Assembly (NCBI RefSeq): GCF_009882985.1
Contig: NZ_WTUZ01000039.1
Span: 496,001 to 560,000, forward strand
Direction of reading: 5' to 3'
From: Paenibacillus silvestris
GTDB lineage: Bacteria > Bacillota > Bacilli > Paenibacillales > NBRC-103111
DNA length: 64,000 nt
The notes under the pieces are model-generated. The model was given only the letters and a program-made list of their open reading frames with translations. It ran no database searches and was not told the DNA's origin. Shown here one piece after another: positions 1 through 9,236 of this stretch; the first letter of the stretch is position 1; the number at the start of each line of letters is the position of its first letter. A program made the translations under genes and the position numbers.

Positions 1-190
1 GTTATTTTCACGATGGCACCTCCGGATGAAATCATAATACAGCAACATTTTATCGTAATCTGACAAAACATATCGTGTTTGGGTTTTGTTAAGCTAAACG
101 TTAAGGATGGAGCGTTTCGGACGCTTCAAGAGGATGCAAGGCAACGTGTGTTGTCGCACTCCAACTAAACTATTGTGACAAGGAGTTATT

Positions 191-2500
191 ATGAGAACTC
201 ACAAGGATGAGGAAAATAAAGAGCTCAAATTATGGTACCGAGAGCCTGCGAAGCAGTGGACGGAAGCATTGCCGGTAGGAAATGGCCGTTTAGGCGGAAT
301 GATTTTTGGCCAGATCAAGGAAGAGAAGATTCAGCTTAACGAAGACTCCATTTGGTATGGGGGACCCAAAGAGGGGGAAAATCCAGATGCGCTTCAGCAG
401 CTCCCTCACATTCGTAAGCTGCTTTTTGATGGGGACGTGGAGAAGGCGACATATCTAGCGAGGATGTCTATGTTTTCTTCGCCCAAATATTATAATCCGT
501 ATCAGCCTCTTGGGGAGATGAAGCTATTTTTCACTGATTTGCAAGGGGATGTCCATGCCTATCTTCGCGAATTGGACTTGCAGACAGGTATTACTCGTGT
601 AGCTTTCAATGTTGGCGATGTGACTTATCGCAGGGAAATATTCACAAGTTATCCGGATCAAGTGATGGCGATCCATTTGACCAGCAGCAAGCCTGGCGGT
701 CTTACCTTTTGTGTGAATTTGAATCGCCGTCCATATGAGGGAGATAGCTATGCACGAACCTCAGACAGCATTGTCATGAACGGAGAATGCGGCAAAGACG
801 GAGTTGCTTTCAGCGGCGTGCTTAAGGCCAAGGCTTCTGATGGCGTCGTTCAGACGATTGGCGATTTTATTTCAGTGGAAGGCGCTTCGGAAGTGACGCT
901 TTTGTTCGCAGCGGGCAGTACCTTCCGAGAGGCTGATCCAGAGGCGGCGTGCTTGCGGCAGATTGAAAAAGCTGAAACCTACACCTATTTGGAGCTAAAA
1001 CAAAGGCACGTGGAGGATTACCAAACATTATTTAATCGGGTGCAATTTAGCTTATCTGTTTCGAAGGAGGAGCAGCCACTAGCAACGGATGAACTAATGA
1101 AAGCAGTCGTGCAAGGAAGTCCGCATCATAGAAAGATGCTGGCTGAGTTATATTTTCAGTACGGCCGTTATTTGACCATTGCTAGTTCCCGCCCTGGAAG
1201 TCTGCCATCCAATTTGCAAGGGATCTGGAATGATAGCTTTACTCCTCCGTGGGAGTCTAAATATACGATTAACATTAATACGCAAATGAATTATTGGCCA
1301 GTTGAGGTCTGCGGGTTATCGGAATGCCATGAACCGTTGTTTGATCTCGTTGAAAGAATGAGAGTCAAAGGCCGAATAACCGCGAAGACGCTTTACGGCT
1401 GCGGAGGATTCGTCGCGCATCACAATACGAATATATGGGCGGAAACCCGTCCTGAAGGCATTCTCGCAACAAGTGTCCTATGGCCGATGGGGGCAGCATG
1501 GCTAAGTCTGCATCTGTGGGAGCATTATGCTTATACGGGGGACACAGCATTCTTGCGTGAGCGGGCTTATCCTGTTTTGAAAGAGGCTGCGGAATTTTTC
1601 ATGGATTATTTAACGGAGGCTCCAGATGGAACGTGGGTCACAGGACCTTCTATTTCTCCGGAGAATAGTTTCCTATTGCCTAATGGGATGCGAGGCACTT
1701 TGTGCATGGGACCATCGATGGATTCGCAGATTGTTCATGCCTTGTTCGAAGCTTGCATACAAAGCAGCCAGCTCTTAAAGTGCGATGAGGCTTTTCGTGA
1801 GCAACTGACGCAGCGGATGGGCAAACTTCCCCAGCCACAGGTCGGAGCTAACGGCCAGTTAATGGAATGGATGGAGGATTACGTAGAAGCTGAACCTGGT
1901 CATCGGCACATTTCGCATCTGTTCGCGCTTCATCCTGGCAGACAGATTGACATTCATACAACGCCAGAGCTTGCCGAAGCCGCGAAGATGACTTTGCAAA
2001 GCAGGCTGGCTAACGGGGGAGGCCACACGGGCTGGAGCTGCGCTTGGATCATTAACATGTTCGCTCGGCTTGGAGATGGCGATTCTGCGCTGACGTATGT
2101 GTTGAACCTTTTTGAGAAATCTACGTACCCGAATTTATTTGACGCACATCCGCCGTTTCAGATTGATGGGAATTTCGGAGCAACGGCAGGTATAGCCGAG
2201 ATGCTGCTCCAGAGTCATATGGGTGAGCTTAATCTGCTGCCAGCTCTTCCTGGCGATTGGGAATCAGGCTCGATCCAAGGTTTGAGAGCGCAAGGCGGGT
2301 ATGTTGTTGATTTGGTTTGGGATCAAGGGCAGCTAAGCGAGGCAACGATTCAAGCATCAGGGAATGAGATTTGCACGATTCGCACCTCAGTACCAGTAGT
2401 TGTTGTCTGGAATGATCAGGAGATTGCTCGTTCCAATGGGGAGCAGACAACGAGCTTCAAGGTACAGCAGGACAGCGTGTATCGTGTCATTGCCGAGTAA
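191..2500 (+). CDS. GH95 family glycoside hydrolase (alpha-L-fucosidase / alpha-L-galactosidase type)
   Basis: A 769-residue protein with the GH95 layout: N-terminal beta-sandwich, linker, (alpha/alpha)6 barrel and C-terminal beta domain. It has no signal peptide, so it should act in the cytoplasm on imported oligosaccharides. Residues that serve GH95 catalysis are visible: the HNTN motif (N412 and N414, which activate the water in characterised members), E491 in SPEN (general acid) and D659 in FQIDG. WTEALPVGNGRLGGM near residue 23 is the usual N-terminal signature. The ATG at 191 follows AAGGAG at a good distance. It heads a locus of binding protein, two-component system and two permeases, which fits import followed by removal of terminal fucose or L-galactose. 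Family assignment is firm; the sugar released cannot be told from sequence. Bases 1-190 hold no gene I can support. Confidence 0.93.
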   Translation: MRTHKDEENKELKLWYREPAKQWTEALPVGNGRLGGMIFGQIKEEKIQLNEDSIWYGGPKEGENPDALQQLPHIRKLLFDGDVEKATYLARMSMFSSPKYYNPYQPLGEMKLFFTDLQGDVHAYLRELDLQTGITRVAFNVGDVTYRREIFTSYPDQVMAIHLTSSKPGGLTFCVNLNRRPYEGDSYARTSDSIVMNGECGKDGVAFSGVLKAKASDGVVQTIGDFISVEGASEVTLLFAAGSTFREADPEAACLRQIEKAETYTYLELKQRHVEDYQTLFNRVQFSLSVSKEEQPLATDELMKAVVQGSPHHRKMLAELYFQYGRYLTIASSRPGSLPSNLQGIWNDSFTPPWESKYTININTQMNYWPVEVCGLSECHEPLFDLVERMRVKGRITAKTLYGCGGFVAHHNTNIWAETRPEGILATSVLWPMGAAWLSLHLWEHYAYTGDTAFLRERAYPVLKEAAEFFMDYLTEAPDGTWVTGPSISPENSFLLPNGMRGTLCMGPSMDSQIVHALFEACIQSSQLLKCDEAFREQLTQRMGKLPQPQVGANGQLMEWMEDYVEAEPGHRHISHLFALHPGRQIDIHTTPELAEAAKMTLQSRLANGGGHTGWSCAWIINMFARLGDGDSALTYVLNLFEKSTYPNLFDAHPPFQIDGNFGATAGIAEMLLQSHMGELNLLPALPGDWESGSIQGLRAQGGYVVDLVWDQGQLSEATIQASGNEICTIRTSVPVVVVWNDQEIARSNGEQTTSFKVQQDSVYRVIAE

Positions 2501-2620
2501 AGTGTTAACACAAACACAACACCATTGTTAAAAAACACATTCCTCATCATTCCAAGGAAGGGTAAGATGTAGATATCCAGTTCCGTTGGATAATTACGAG
2601 AGAGAATGGGGCCGAAACGA

Positions 2621-4183
2621 ATGAAAAAAGGGATGGTTATCGCATTAACCTTGGTTTTGACAGCTGGCGCGCTTTCGGGCTGTGGTGGCGGAGCAACAAA
2701 TCCAAAGTCTGGCGATACAGCCAAAAAAGACGAAGTGACGAAGTTTTCCATGTCCATGACGACAAGCGGTTACAAATATGCGGAGCAAACAGCTGATGTG
2801 AATAAGGAAAAATGGGTGAAAAAGCTGGAGGAGCTTACGAAGGTAGATCTCGACCTTCGCATGATTCCGCTGAAAGATTTTGACCAAAAAATGTCCTTGA
2901 TGTTTGCTTCCAATGATATTCCCGATCTTGTCCAAAATGTTGGAGGCGCTACAACCAAAGGGATGTCGGGATCTGTAGAAGCCGGGGTGTTCATGCCTTT
3001 GGACGATTTGCTGAAGCAGTATGCTCCAAACATAATGAAAGCGATCCCAAAGGAAGCGTGGCAAGAAACAAGCTATAACGGCAAAATCTACGGTATTCCA
3101 TCGTGGCTTTCCAATCCTTCGCGCCGAGCGACCTTCATTAGAGCGGATCTACTTGCCAAAACAGGGCTGCCTGCACCGAAAACGGTTGATGAATTTATGA
3201 CTCTGATGAGAGCGCTGAAAGCCAAAGGGGTAGAGAACCCGTATCAAATGCGTGAAAACTTCAAGTACGCAGATACGATTCTAGGTGCCTATGATGTGCT
3301 TCCTGCTCAATTCGAAGTTAAGGGCGATCAAGTCGTACCGAAATTCTTCGATGTGGAGAACATGACCAAAGCGCTTCAGACCTTTAAGACCATGTTTGAT
3401 GAAGGCTTAATTCCAAAAGATTTCGCATCAATCTCTTCTTCGGATTATAATAAGAATATCGAAGCGGGTAAGGTAGGCATGTGGTCAGCGAATGCCCAAA
3501 GCTTGTCCGGTTACCGCAACAAATTGAAGAATCTTGTACCGGATGGGAAAATTGAGATTATCTCATCTCCTCGCGGTCCGGAAAACTTCGGTGGACATTT
3601 GCTTTACTCCAGCATTAATACTTCTTATTATATTAATAATAAAGTGTCGCAGGAAAAAGCGATCCGGATTATTCAATTCCTGGAATGGATGCTGACTCCA
3701 GAAGCTGAGAAATATTTCTCCTTCGGCATCGAGGGCGAAACGTATACAACAGAGAATGGTGCCATCAAATTCACGCCTCCAACGGAGACCTCAGCCATTG
3801 AGGAAGATCAGTTCCGCGGTATGTTCTGGTTTGTTCACGATGTCGTCTACAATAAAGCCAAAGAAGAGATGTCTGCGGACGGACGCGACATGATCAAGTA
3901 TTTAGACACGATTGTGTCCAAAGAAGGTTTGGGTTCTATCCGCTTTGTACCGCAGCTTGAATCGTTCTCGAAGTATCCTGATGCAGCTCCTGCAGGCGAT
4001 GATGTAGGACCTAAATTAATTATTGATCATATGATTAAAATGATTTACGGCAAGGAACCAATCTCGGATTGGCCGAAAGTGATTGAGGAGTACAAAGCAA
4101 AAGGCGGTAACGATATCCTGAAAGAAGCGACTGAGCGTTACAAGAAAAGCAATGGGGCTATCGTTTCCAAGAACATAAACTAA
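2621..4183 (+). CDS. Extracellular solute-binding lipoprotein of an LplA/YtcQ-type sugar ABC importer
   Basis: A 520-residue lipoprotein. The signal peptide starts MKKGMVIAL and ends in the lipobox LSGC followed by a Gly/Thr/Lys linker, so it is anchored to the outer face of the membrane. The length (about 520) and the motifs NDIPDLV, LDDLLKQYAPNI and YNGKIYGIPSW are typical of the large LplA/YtcQ family 1 binding proteins of Paenibacillus. It should capture the oligosaccharide imported by the permeases at 7305 and 8294. An in-frame ATG at 2606 would add five residues, but its purine-rich stretch lies only one base away, so 2621 gives the more normal lipoprotein leader. A terminator-like hairpin follows the gene, so it can be made in excess of downstream products. 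Confidence 0.9.
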   Translation: MKKGMVIALTLVLTAGALSGCGGGATNPKSGDTAKKDEVTKFSMSMTTSGYKYAEQTADVNKEKWVKKLEELTKVDLDLRMIPLKDFDQKMSLMFASNDIPDLVQNVGGATTKGMSGSVEAGVFMPLDDLLKQYAPNIMKAIPKEAWQETSYNGKIYGIPSWLSNPSRRATFIRADLLAKTGLPAPKTVDEFMTLMRALKAKGVENPYQMRENFKYADTILGAYDVLPAQFEVKGDQVVPKFFDVENMTKALQTFKTMFDEGLIPKDFASISSSDYNKNIEAGKVGMWSANAQSLSGYRNKLKNLVPDGKIEIISSPRGPENFGGHLLYSSINTSYYINNKVSQEKAIRIIQFLEWMLTPEAEKYFSFGIEGETYTTENGAIKFTPPTETSAIEEDQFRGMFWFVHDVVYNKAKEEMSADGRDMIKYLDTIVSKEGLGSIRFVPQLESFSKYPDAAPAGDDVGPKLIIDHMIKMIYGKEPISDWPKVIEEYKAKGGNDILKEATERYKKSNGAIVSKNIN

Positions 4184-4203
4184 TTTCAATGCAAAGAAAA
4201 AAA

Positions 4204-4243
4204 GGATTTGTCCCCTGCAATCGGCGGACAAGTCTCTTTTTTC
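4204..4243 (+). terminator. Hairpin with T-run after binding-protein gene
   Basis: GGATTTGTCC at 4204-4213 pairs with GGACAAGTCT at 4226-4235 (10 pairs, two of them G-T), followed by CTTTTTTC. It lies between the binding-protein stop and the response-regulator start and probably acts as a partial terminator. Confidence 0.7.
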
Positions 4244-4291
4244 TTAGTTGTATATTTTCGAATAATGTTAGAGGTGGGGGCTTGGACTTTC

Positions 4292-5308
4292 GTGAGATTG
4301 TTAATTGTAGATGATGAACCGGTGATTCGCAGCGGCTTGATGATGATGGCACAGAGCTATACGCATAAGTTTCAACAAATTGAAACCGCCATAAACGGAC
4401 TTGATGCTCTGGAGCAAATGACTCGGTTCGAACCAGACCTGCTTCTAACGGATATTCGAATGCCCAGAATGGACGGCTTGGAGCTTTGCCGAAACGTATA
4501 CGAGAAATATCCTCATATTCTAATGGTCGTTGTTTCGGGCTATAGTGATTTTGATTATGCGCAAAAGTGTCTGTCGTACGGGGTCAAGCACTACTTGCTA
4601 AAGCCGGTTACACCGCCGGATCTGCACGATGTCTTTGATCTCATTATGAAGTCGCAATCCCAAGGCTATATCCCTGTATCCCGCTATGTGGAATGGGTTG
4701 AACGGATAGAAAATAGCATTTGGCTGCTGCAGGAGGAGGAATTGCAGAAGATTATGGAGGAGTGGAAAGAGCATTGCTCCCACTTGTCTGCGCCTCAGCT
4801 GAAGGGGCAGCTCCTCGATGCGGCCGTCCTACTGCACAAGCAGTTTCAAGAGAAAAATCGCGTGATCAGCGCAGATTTAACCGCAGATTTTCGCTCATCT
4901 TCCAAGGCAGAGCTTTTTAAGGAATTTGAGGAACGTCTGCAGACTGTTATGATGGATATTTTGGTTGTGCGTCGTGGCAACTTCAAGGACCCTATGGAGG
5001 AAGCCAAAGCCTATATCGACAATCATTTGTCGGTGGATATTTCATTGAAAGAAGTAGCGGACAGGGTAGGGATTACCCCGAATTACTTCAGTACCTTGTT
5101 CAAAAAAATGAGCAATGAAACCTTCATCTCCTACCGGATTAACAGAAGAATGGACAAGGCGCGTGAACTGCTCGCGATTCCGCATAAACGTACCGTGGAT
5201 ATAGCTGCAGAAGTCGGCTACGATGATTACCCGCATTTCACAAAAACATTTAAGAAAATCTTTGGCATTTCACCTTCGGATTATCGAGAATCGCTGGGGA
5301 TGAAATGA
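4292..5308 (+). CDS. YesN-type response regulator with AraC DNA-binding domain
   Basis: A 338-residue response regulator. An N-terminal receiver domain (residues 1-120) carries the acidic pair in VDDEP, phospho-acceptor D54 in TDIRMPRMDG and a conserved Lys in YLLKP. A short helical linker follows, then a C-terminal AraC double helix-turn-helix (about 235-335), with NYFSTLFKKM and GYDDYPHFTKTFKKIFG as the two recognition-helix regions. The GTG at 4292 puts the protein start at VRLLIVDDE, where receiver domains normally begin, and follows GAGGTGGGGG; the longer reading from 4208 has no family support. The kinase gene overlaps the stop codon (ATGA), so the pair is translationally coupled. It should activate this locus's binding-protein and permease genes when phosphorylated. 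Confidence 0.9.
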   Translation: MRLLIVDDEPVIRSGLMMMAQSYTHKFQQIETAINGLDALEQMTRFEPDLLLTDIRMPRMDGLELCRNVYEKYPHILMVVVSGYSDFDYAQKCLSYGVKHYLLKPVTPPDLHDVFDLIMKSQSQGYIPVSRYVEWVERIENSIWLLQEEELQKIMEEWKEHCSHLSAPQLKGQLLDAAVLLHKQFQEKNRVISADLTADFRSSSKAELFKEFEERLQTVMMDILVVRRGNFKDPMEEAKAYIDNHLSVDISLKEVADRVGITPNYFSTLFKKMSNETFISYRINRRMDKARELLAIPHKRTVDIAAEVGYDDYPHFTKTFKKIFGISPSDYRESLGMK

Positions 5309-7113
5309 AAAAAATTAATCTGTATCCAAAGCTATTTCTATCCTATTTCGTAGTGATTATGATTTCTTTGACGAGTGTCGGTGTGTTCTCTTACTGGAGC
5401 TCTTCGAATGAACTTGATCAGATTGTGGAGAAGCAGCTAACACAGGTGGTTGGCAATGCAGCGCATCATACCGATCTATATATCCGAAGCTATGAGCGAT
5501 CCATGGTTTCCTTATTAAGCAGCAACGATGTCAAAAGGTTCATTGATCTGCCTGAGGGGGAAACCGGCTACCCCTATTATGAAGTGAGGAAGTTCATTAA
5601 GGAGCTTATTATTGAGCCTTCGTTTGCTCGCAATCCAGAAATCTCCAATATTTATATGATTAGTTTTAATCAAAATACGATGTATTTTTATAATGATTCC
5701 GTTGGTGGATCGTTTAATAAGGAAGAAGCACAACAACAGCTGGCATTCTTCAAAGCCCATACGAAACCGGATGGCAGTTTGAGTGTACTGAACCACAGTA
5801 TTCTGTCTGGTCAACAGAATATAACCTTGGTCCGACAGATTCGTGGACTCTCCTCTACAGAACCCAAAGGGATTCTTGTGGTGGAGTTACGGGCAGCCGA
5901 ACTGTCAGAGCTGTGGAAAGGCATTGATTTGGGCGAAGATGGCTACTTTTTTATTGCTGATGACAGTGGCAAGTATGTCTATCAGCCTGATACTGAACAG
6001 ACAGCCACAGAATTGCCTGAAGCTATACGTAGTCAGGTGATTGAGGCAGGTCCTCACGCATTTATGGCGACAATCGATGATAAGCCGCAGATGTTCATGA
6101 GCCGCCGATCCACCTATGGCAATTGGCGGCTGGTTGTCGCGATGTCGGTCGAAGAGCTGCGCAAACCGAGTGATATGATCCGCACAACAACGATTGTTGT
6201 CGGGTGTTTTACACTTGGCATCGCGTTATGGATAGCTTTCCGTTTTGGTAAATCGATTACAGGGCCGATCCGCCTCTTGCGTAGTGCCATGCGTCAAACC
6301 GAACAGGGGAAATGGGTGCAAATTCCGCTCCCGGAGCATCGAGACGAGATCACAGAGCTGATGAGCCGGTACAACCTGATGGTGACCCGTCTCTCGGAGT
6401 TGGTAGATAAGGTATACCAGGCCGAGCTGAGTGATCAGAAGAGCCAAATGGAACGGCAGAAGGCAGAGCTGCAATCGCTGCAACTGCAGATTAATCCTCA
6501 TTTTTTATATAACACCCTAGAAACGATTGTTTGCTATGCCGTCATTAGAGATTCCAAGGAGATCTATGAAATTGTCAAAGCGCTTGCTTACATGCTGCGG
6601 TATTCCGTGCAGACCAATCTGGAAGAAATAACGGTATCTAATGAACTAAAACATGTCATGTTCTATCTAGTCGTTCTTAAGCATCGCATCGGACGGGAGT
6701 TTGATGTAGAGGTAAGCATTCATCCGGATTATTTGCTGAACAATATGGTTCGTCTAACGCTGCAACCGCTGATTGAAAATGCGTTTCAGCATGCTTTTGC
6801 AGACGGTGTGGAGGACTATCATTATATTCGGATTGATGCGGGTGTGGATGAGGATAAGTTCTGGGTTAGCGTGGAAGATAATGGTCTTGGTATTAACGAG
6901 ATTAGGCTTGAGGAGCTGCGTGAGAAACTGCATACAAATCAGCTTGCGGACAAAGAGAGTGATGCTTCAAAAGGGATTGGAGGCATCGGCATAGTCAACG
7001 TCCATCGGAGAATTCAGATGGTGTTTGGCGAGCAGTATGGCTTGCAGATCGAGAGTGAAGTAGAGAAGGGGACCAAACTCATTATGGTAATGCCGACTTC
7101 AGCTCTGGGTTAA
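5305..7113 (+). CDS. YesM-type membrane sensor histidine kinase
   Basis: A 602-residue kinase: TM1 (about 12-32), an extracellular Cache-like sensor region to about residue 285, TM2 (about 293-312), a HAMP linker, then the His_kinase domain typical of YesM. The phospho-acceptor is H399 in QINPHFLYNTLE. ATP-binding boxes follow: LQPLIENAFQHAF (N box), VEDNGLGI (G1) and GGIGIVNVHRR (G2). It starts inside the regulator stop codon. By family precedent it senses an extracellular sugar or sugar-loaded binding protein and phosphorylates the regulator at 4292. The ligand is unknown but is presumably the oligosaccharide handled by the adjacent transporter and GH95 enzyme. Confidence 0.92.
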   Translation: MKKINLYPKLFLSYFVVIMISLTSVGVFSYWSSSNELDQIVEKQLTQVVGNAAHHTDLYIRSYERSMVSLLSSNDVKRFIDLPEGETGYPYYEVRKFIKELIIEPSFARNPEISNIYMISFNQNTMYFYNDSVGGSFNKEEAQQQLAFFKAHTKPDGSLSVLNHSILSGQQNITLVRQIRGLSSTEPKGILVVELRAAELSELWKGIDLGEDGYFFIADDSGKYVYQPDTEQTATELPEAIRSQVIEAGPHAFMATIDDKPQMFMSRRSTYGNWRLVVAMSVEELRKPSDMIRTTTIVVGCFTLGIALWIAFRFGKSITGPIRLLRSAMRQTEQGKWVQIPLPEHRDEITELMSRYNLMVTRLSELVDKVYQAELSDQKSQMERQKAELQSLQLQINPHFLYNTLETIVCYAVIRDSKEIYEIVKALAYMLRYSVQTNLEEITVSNELKHVMFYLVVLKHRIGREFDVEVSIHPDYLLNNMVRLTLQPLIENAFQHAFADGVEDYHYIRIDAGVDEDKFWVSVEDNGLGINEIRLEELREKLHTNQLADKESDASKGIGGIGIVNVHRRIQMVFGEQYGLQIESEVEKGTKLIMVMPTSALG

Positions 7114-7160
7114 AATGTAGGAGATAGACCCCCGAGAGCAACTGGAATATCAGGTAGGAA

Positions 7161-7188
7161 CCTTGCCGCAGGCAGGGTTTTTTTTGTT
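7161..7188 (+). terminator. Rho-independent terminator after kinase gene
   Basis: CCTTGCC at 7161-7167 pairs with GGCAGGG at 7171-7177 (one G-T) over a three-base loop, followed by a long T-run. It separates the two-component genes from the permease genes, so the permeases need readthrough or their own promoter. Confidence 0.8.
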
Positions 7189-7304
7189 TGTTCAGATTGT
7201 TGAAAAACACACCTAGAAACGAAGTTTCTCCATGGTTTCACTGGGAGGCCCATAGTATGATGAGACCATCAAAACACTCAGATGGAAAGAAAGGGAGTAC
7301 GACC

Positions 7305-8261
7305 ATGGCTTCAAAGACAGATTCTGCAGGACAGACGGTATATACATTTGGATCGAAAAAAGCGAAAAGAGCATTTGTAATGAAACATTGGCCTTTGTAT
7401 GTGATTTCGATTCCGGGGCTTGTTTATTTCGTCATTTTTAAATATATTCCTTTGCTCGGCTCGTCGATTGCTTTTCAAAACTACAATATTTTTAAAGGCA
7501 TAACGGGCAGTCCGTGGGTAGGTTTGGAACATTTTAGACGCATGTTCGCTTATGATGAGTTTCTTATCATTTTAAAAAACACCCTATTGATCGGCATGTA
7601 TGATTTGCTCTTTGCTTTTCCCATTCCGATTATCCTCGCGCTGCTGCTTAATGAAATTCGGTTTAATGGGTATAAAAGAGTGCTGCAAACGGTCATCTAT
7701 ATGCCGCATTTTCTGTCCTGGGTCATTGTCGGCGGGATTGTGATCGGCATTCTTTCACCAACGACCGGCATTTTCAACCATGTTCTTGGCTTGTTCCATA
7801 TTGAACCTATTTATTTCCTTGGTGAAAATAGCTACATCCGATCGATTCTGATCACCTCAGGGATTTGGAAGGACAGCGGATGGGGAACGATCATTTATTT
7901 GGCCGCTATTGCGGGCATTAACCCAGACCTCTATGAGGCTGCTGAAATTGATGGAGCGGGCAAGTTCCGCCAGATGTTGTCGATCACCCTTCCTTCGATT
8001 GTGCCTACCATTACCATTTTGTTCTTACTGCATATCGGAAGCTTTCTGGATTTCGGGTTTGAAAGGGTCTACGTTTTCTTAAACTCGCTTAACAGTGAGA
8101 ATGGTCAAATCCTGGATACTTACGTTTATCGCGCAGGTCTTATCGACCGTCAATACAGTTATACAACAGCTATCGGACTCTTCAAATCGGTTATTGGTTT
8201 ATTACTTATTATGCTTGGAAACACGCTGAGCAAAAGAACAACGGGCAACGGCTTGTACTAA
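7305..8261 (+). CDS. LplB-type sugar ABC transporter permease
   Basis: A 318-residue integral membrane protein with about six transmembrane helices and the EAA loop that docks the ATPase (EAAEIDGAGKFRQM, about 50 residues after mid-protein). HYNIFKGI-type and GLEHFRRMF motifs mark the LplB/YtcQ-linked class. The ATG at 7305 has AAGGGAG at 7291-7297; an upstream in-frame TTG at 7188 sits within the T-run of the preceding terminator and is unlikely to be used. It pairs with the permease at 8294 to form the channel. No ATPase gene is present at this locus, as usual for this family, which relies on a shared MsmX-type ATPase. Confidence 0.9.
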   Translation: MASKTDSAGQTVYTFGSKKAKRAFVMKHWPLYVISIPGLVYFVIFKYIPLLGSSIAFQNYNIFKGITGSPWVGLEHFRRMFAYDEFLIILKNTLLIGMYDLLFAFPIPIILALLLNEIRFNGYKRVLQTVIYMPHFLSWVIVGGIVIGILSPTTGIFNHVLGLFHIEPIYFLGENSYIRSILITSGIWKDSGWGTIIYLAAIAGINPDLYEAAEIDGAGKFRQMLSITLPSIVPTITILFLLHIGSFLDFGFERVYVFLNSLNSENGQILDTYVYRAGLIDRQYSYTTAIGLFKSVIGLLLIMLGNTLSKRTTGNGLY

Positions 8262-8293
8262 CCTGCGTTCAGTCAAAAGGAGGAATAAGGAAC

Positions 8294-9163
8294 GTGATTT
8301 TAACAAAAGGACAGCGCGCATTTCAATTATTTAATATGATTCTACTGCTTGTAATCGGCCTTGCAATGTTTCTCCCTATCTTAAATGTCATTTCCCAGTC
8401 ATTCAGCGATGCAGTTGCCATTAACAGCGGAACCGTAGGGTTCTGGCCTGTTGGCTTTACACTCGAGAATTATCACATGATTCTGAAGGACCCTTCGATC
8501 TGGATCTCGTTCCGAAACAGTGTCATTATCACGGTGTTCGGTACCTTGATTAACTTAACAGCAACGGCAAGTTTGGCGTATCCTTTGTCCCGGGCGGAAT
8601 ACCTGTACCGAAAACCGGCACTGTTACTGGTGCTGTTCACAATGATTTTCCATGCGCCACTTATTCCCAACTACCTGCTTCTCAAAAATCTGCATATGCT
8701 GGATACTTTGTGGGTCTTAATCATACCGGGAGCCATTAGTGCCTACAACTTGTTCGTTATGCGGTCTTTCTTTATGACGCTGCCGGCAGAGATGTTCGAT
8801 TCTGCTAAAATGGACGGATGCGGCGAGTTCCGCATGATCTGGAGCGTCGTACTTCCGTTATCAAAGCCGGTAATGGCGACGATGGGGATCATGTACGCCG
8901 TAGGGAACTGGAATATGTATTCACAAGCTATTTACTACATCAGCAGCAGGTCGTTAATTCCACTGCAAGTACGGCTGCGTGAAATTGTTATTACGGATAA
9001 CTTGGGCTCGGCAGACGTATCCTCGGAATTGCTGCTGTCCGTCTCTCCGGAAGGACTGAAAATGGCAGTGATCGTGATAGCTACGATTCCAATTATGCTG
9101 GTGTACCCATTCCTGCAAAAGCACTTCATTAAAGGAATGATGGTGGGCTCAATTAAATCTTAA
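8294..9163 (+). CDS. LplC/YtcP-type sugar ABC transporter permease
   Basis: A 289-residue permease with six predicted membrane helices. The EAA-loop equivalent is FDSAKMDGCGEFRMIWSVVLP, and the C-terminus ends in the family signature FIKGMMVGSIKS. It starts with GTG at 8294 behind AAAAGGAGGAA. It partners the permease at 7305 and is the last gene of the first sugar locus; a strong terminator follows. Confidence 0.9.
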   Translation: MILTKGQRAFQLFNMILLLVIGLAMFLPILNVISQSFSDAVAINSGTVGFWPVGFTLENYHMILKDPSIWISFRNSVIITVFGTLINLTATASLAYPLSRAEYLYRKPALLLVLFTMIFHAPLIPNYLLLKNLHMLDTLWVLIIPGAISAYNLFVMRSFFMTLPAEMFDSAKMDGCGEFRMIWSVVLPLSKPVMATMGIMYAVGNWNMYSQAIYYISSRSLIPLQVRLREIVITDNLGSADVSSELLLSVSPEGLKMAVIVIATIPIMLVYPFLQKHFIKGMMVGSIKS

Positions 9164-9180
9164 TAGCTAGAAAAGAAGAA

Positions 9181-9228
9181 ACACCAATCAATCTCGTAGA
9201 TGTCTACGGTTGATTGGTGTCTTTTGTG
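9181..9228. terminator. Bidirectional terminator between convergent genes
   Basis: ACACCAATCAA (9181-9191) pairs perfectly with TTGATTGGTGT (9210-9220), followed by CTTTTG. A-rich bases upstream make it usable on the minus strand as well. It lies between the convergent permease and GxGYxYP genes. Confidence 0.85.
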
Positions 9229-9236
9229 TTTAGCGG

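Noticed and set aside
90..110. cre-like site upstream of the first GH95 gene
   Set aside because: Only about 10 of 14 consensus positions match, and no promoter is visible nearby.
7188..7304. Upstream TTG start for the first permease
   Set aside because: It lies in the T-run of a terminator, and the added residues do not resemble permease N-termini.
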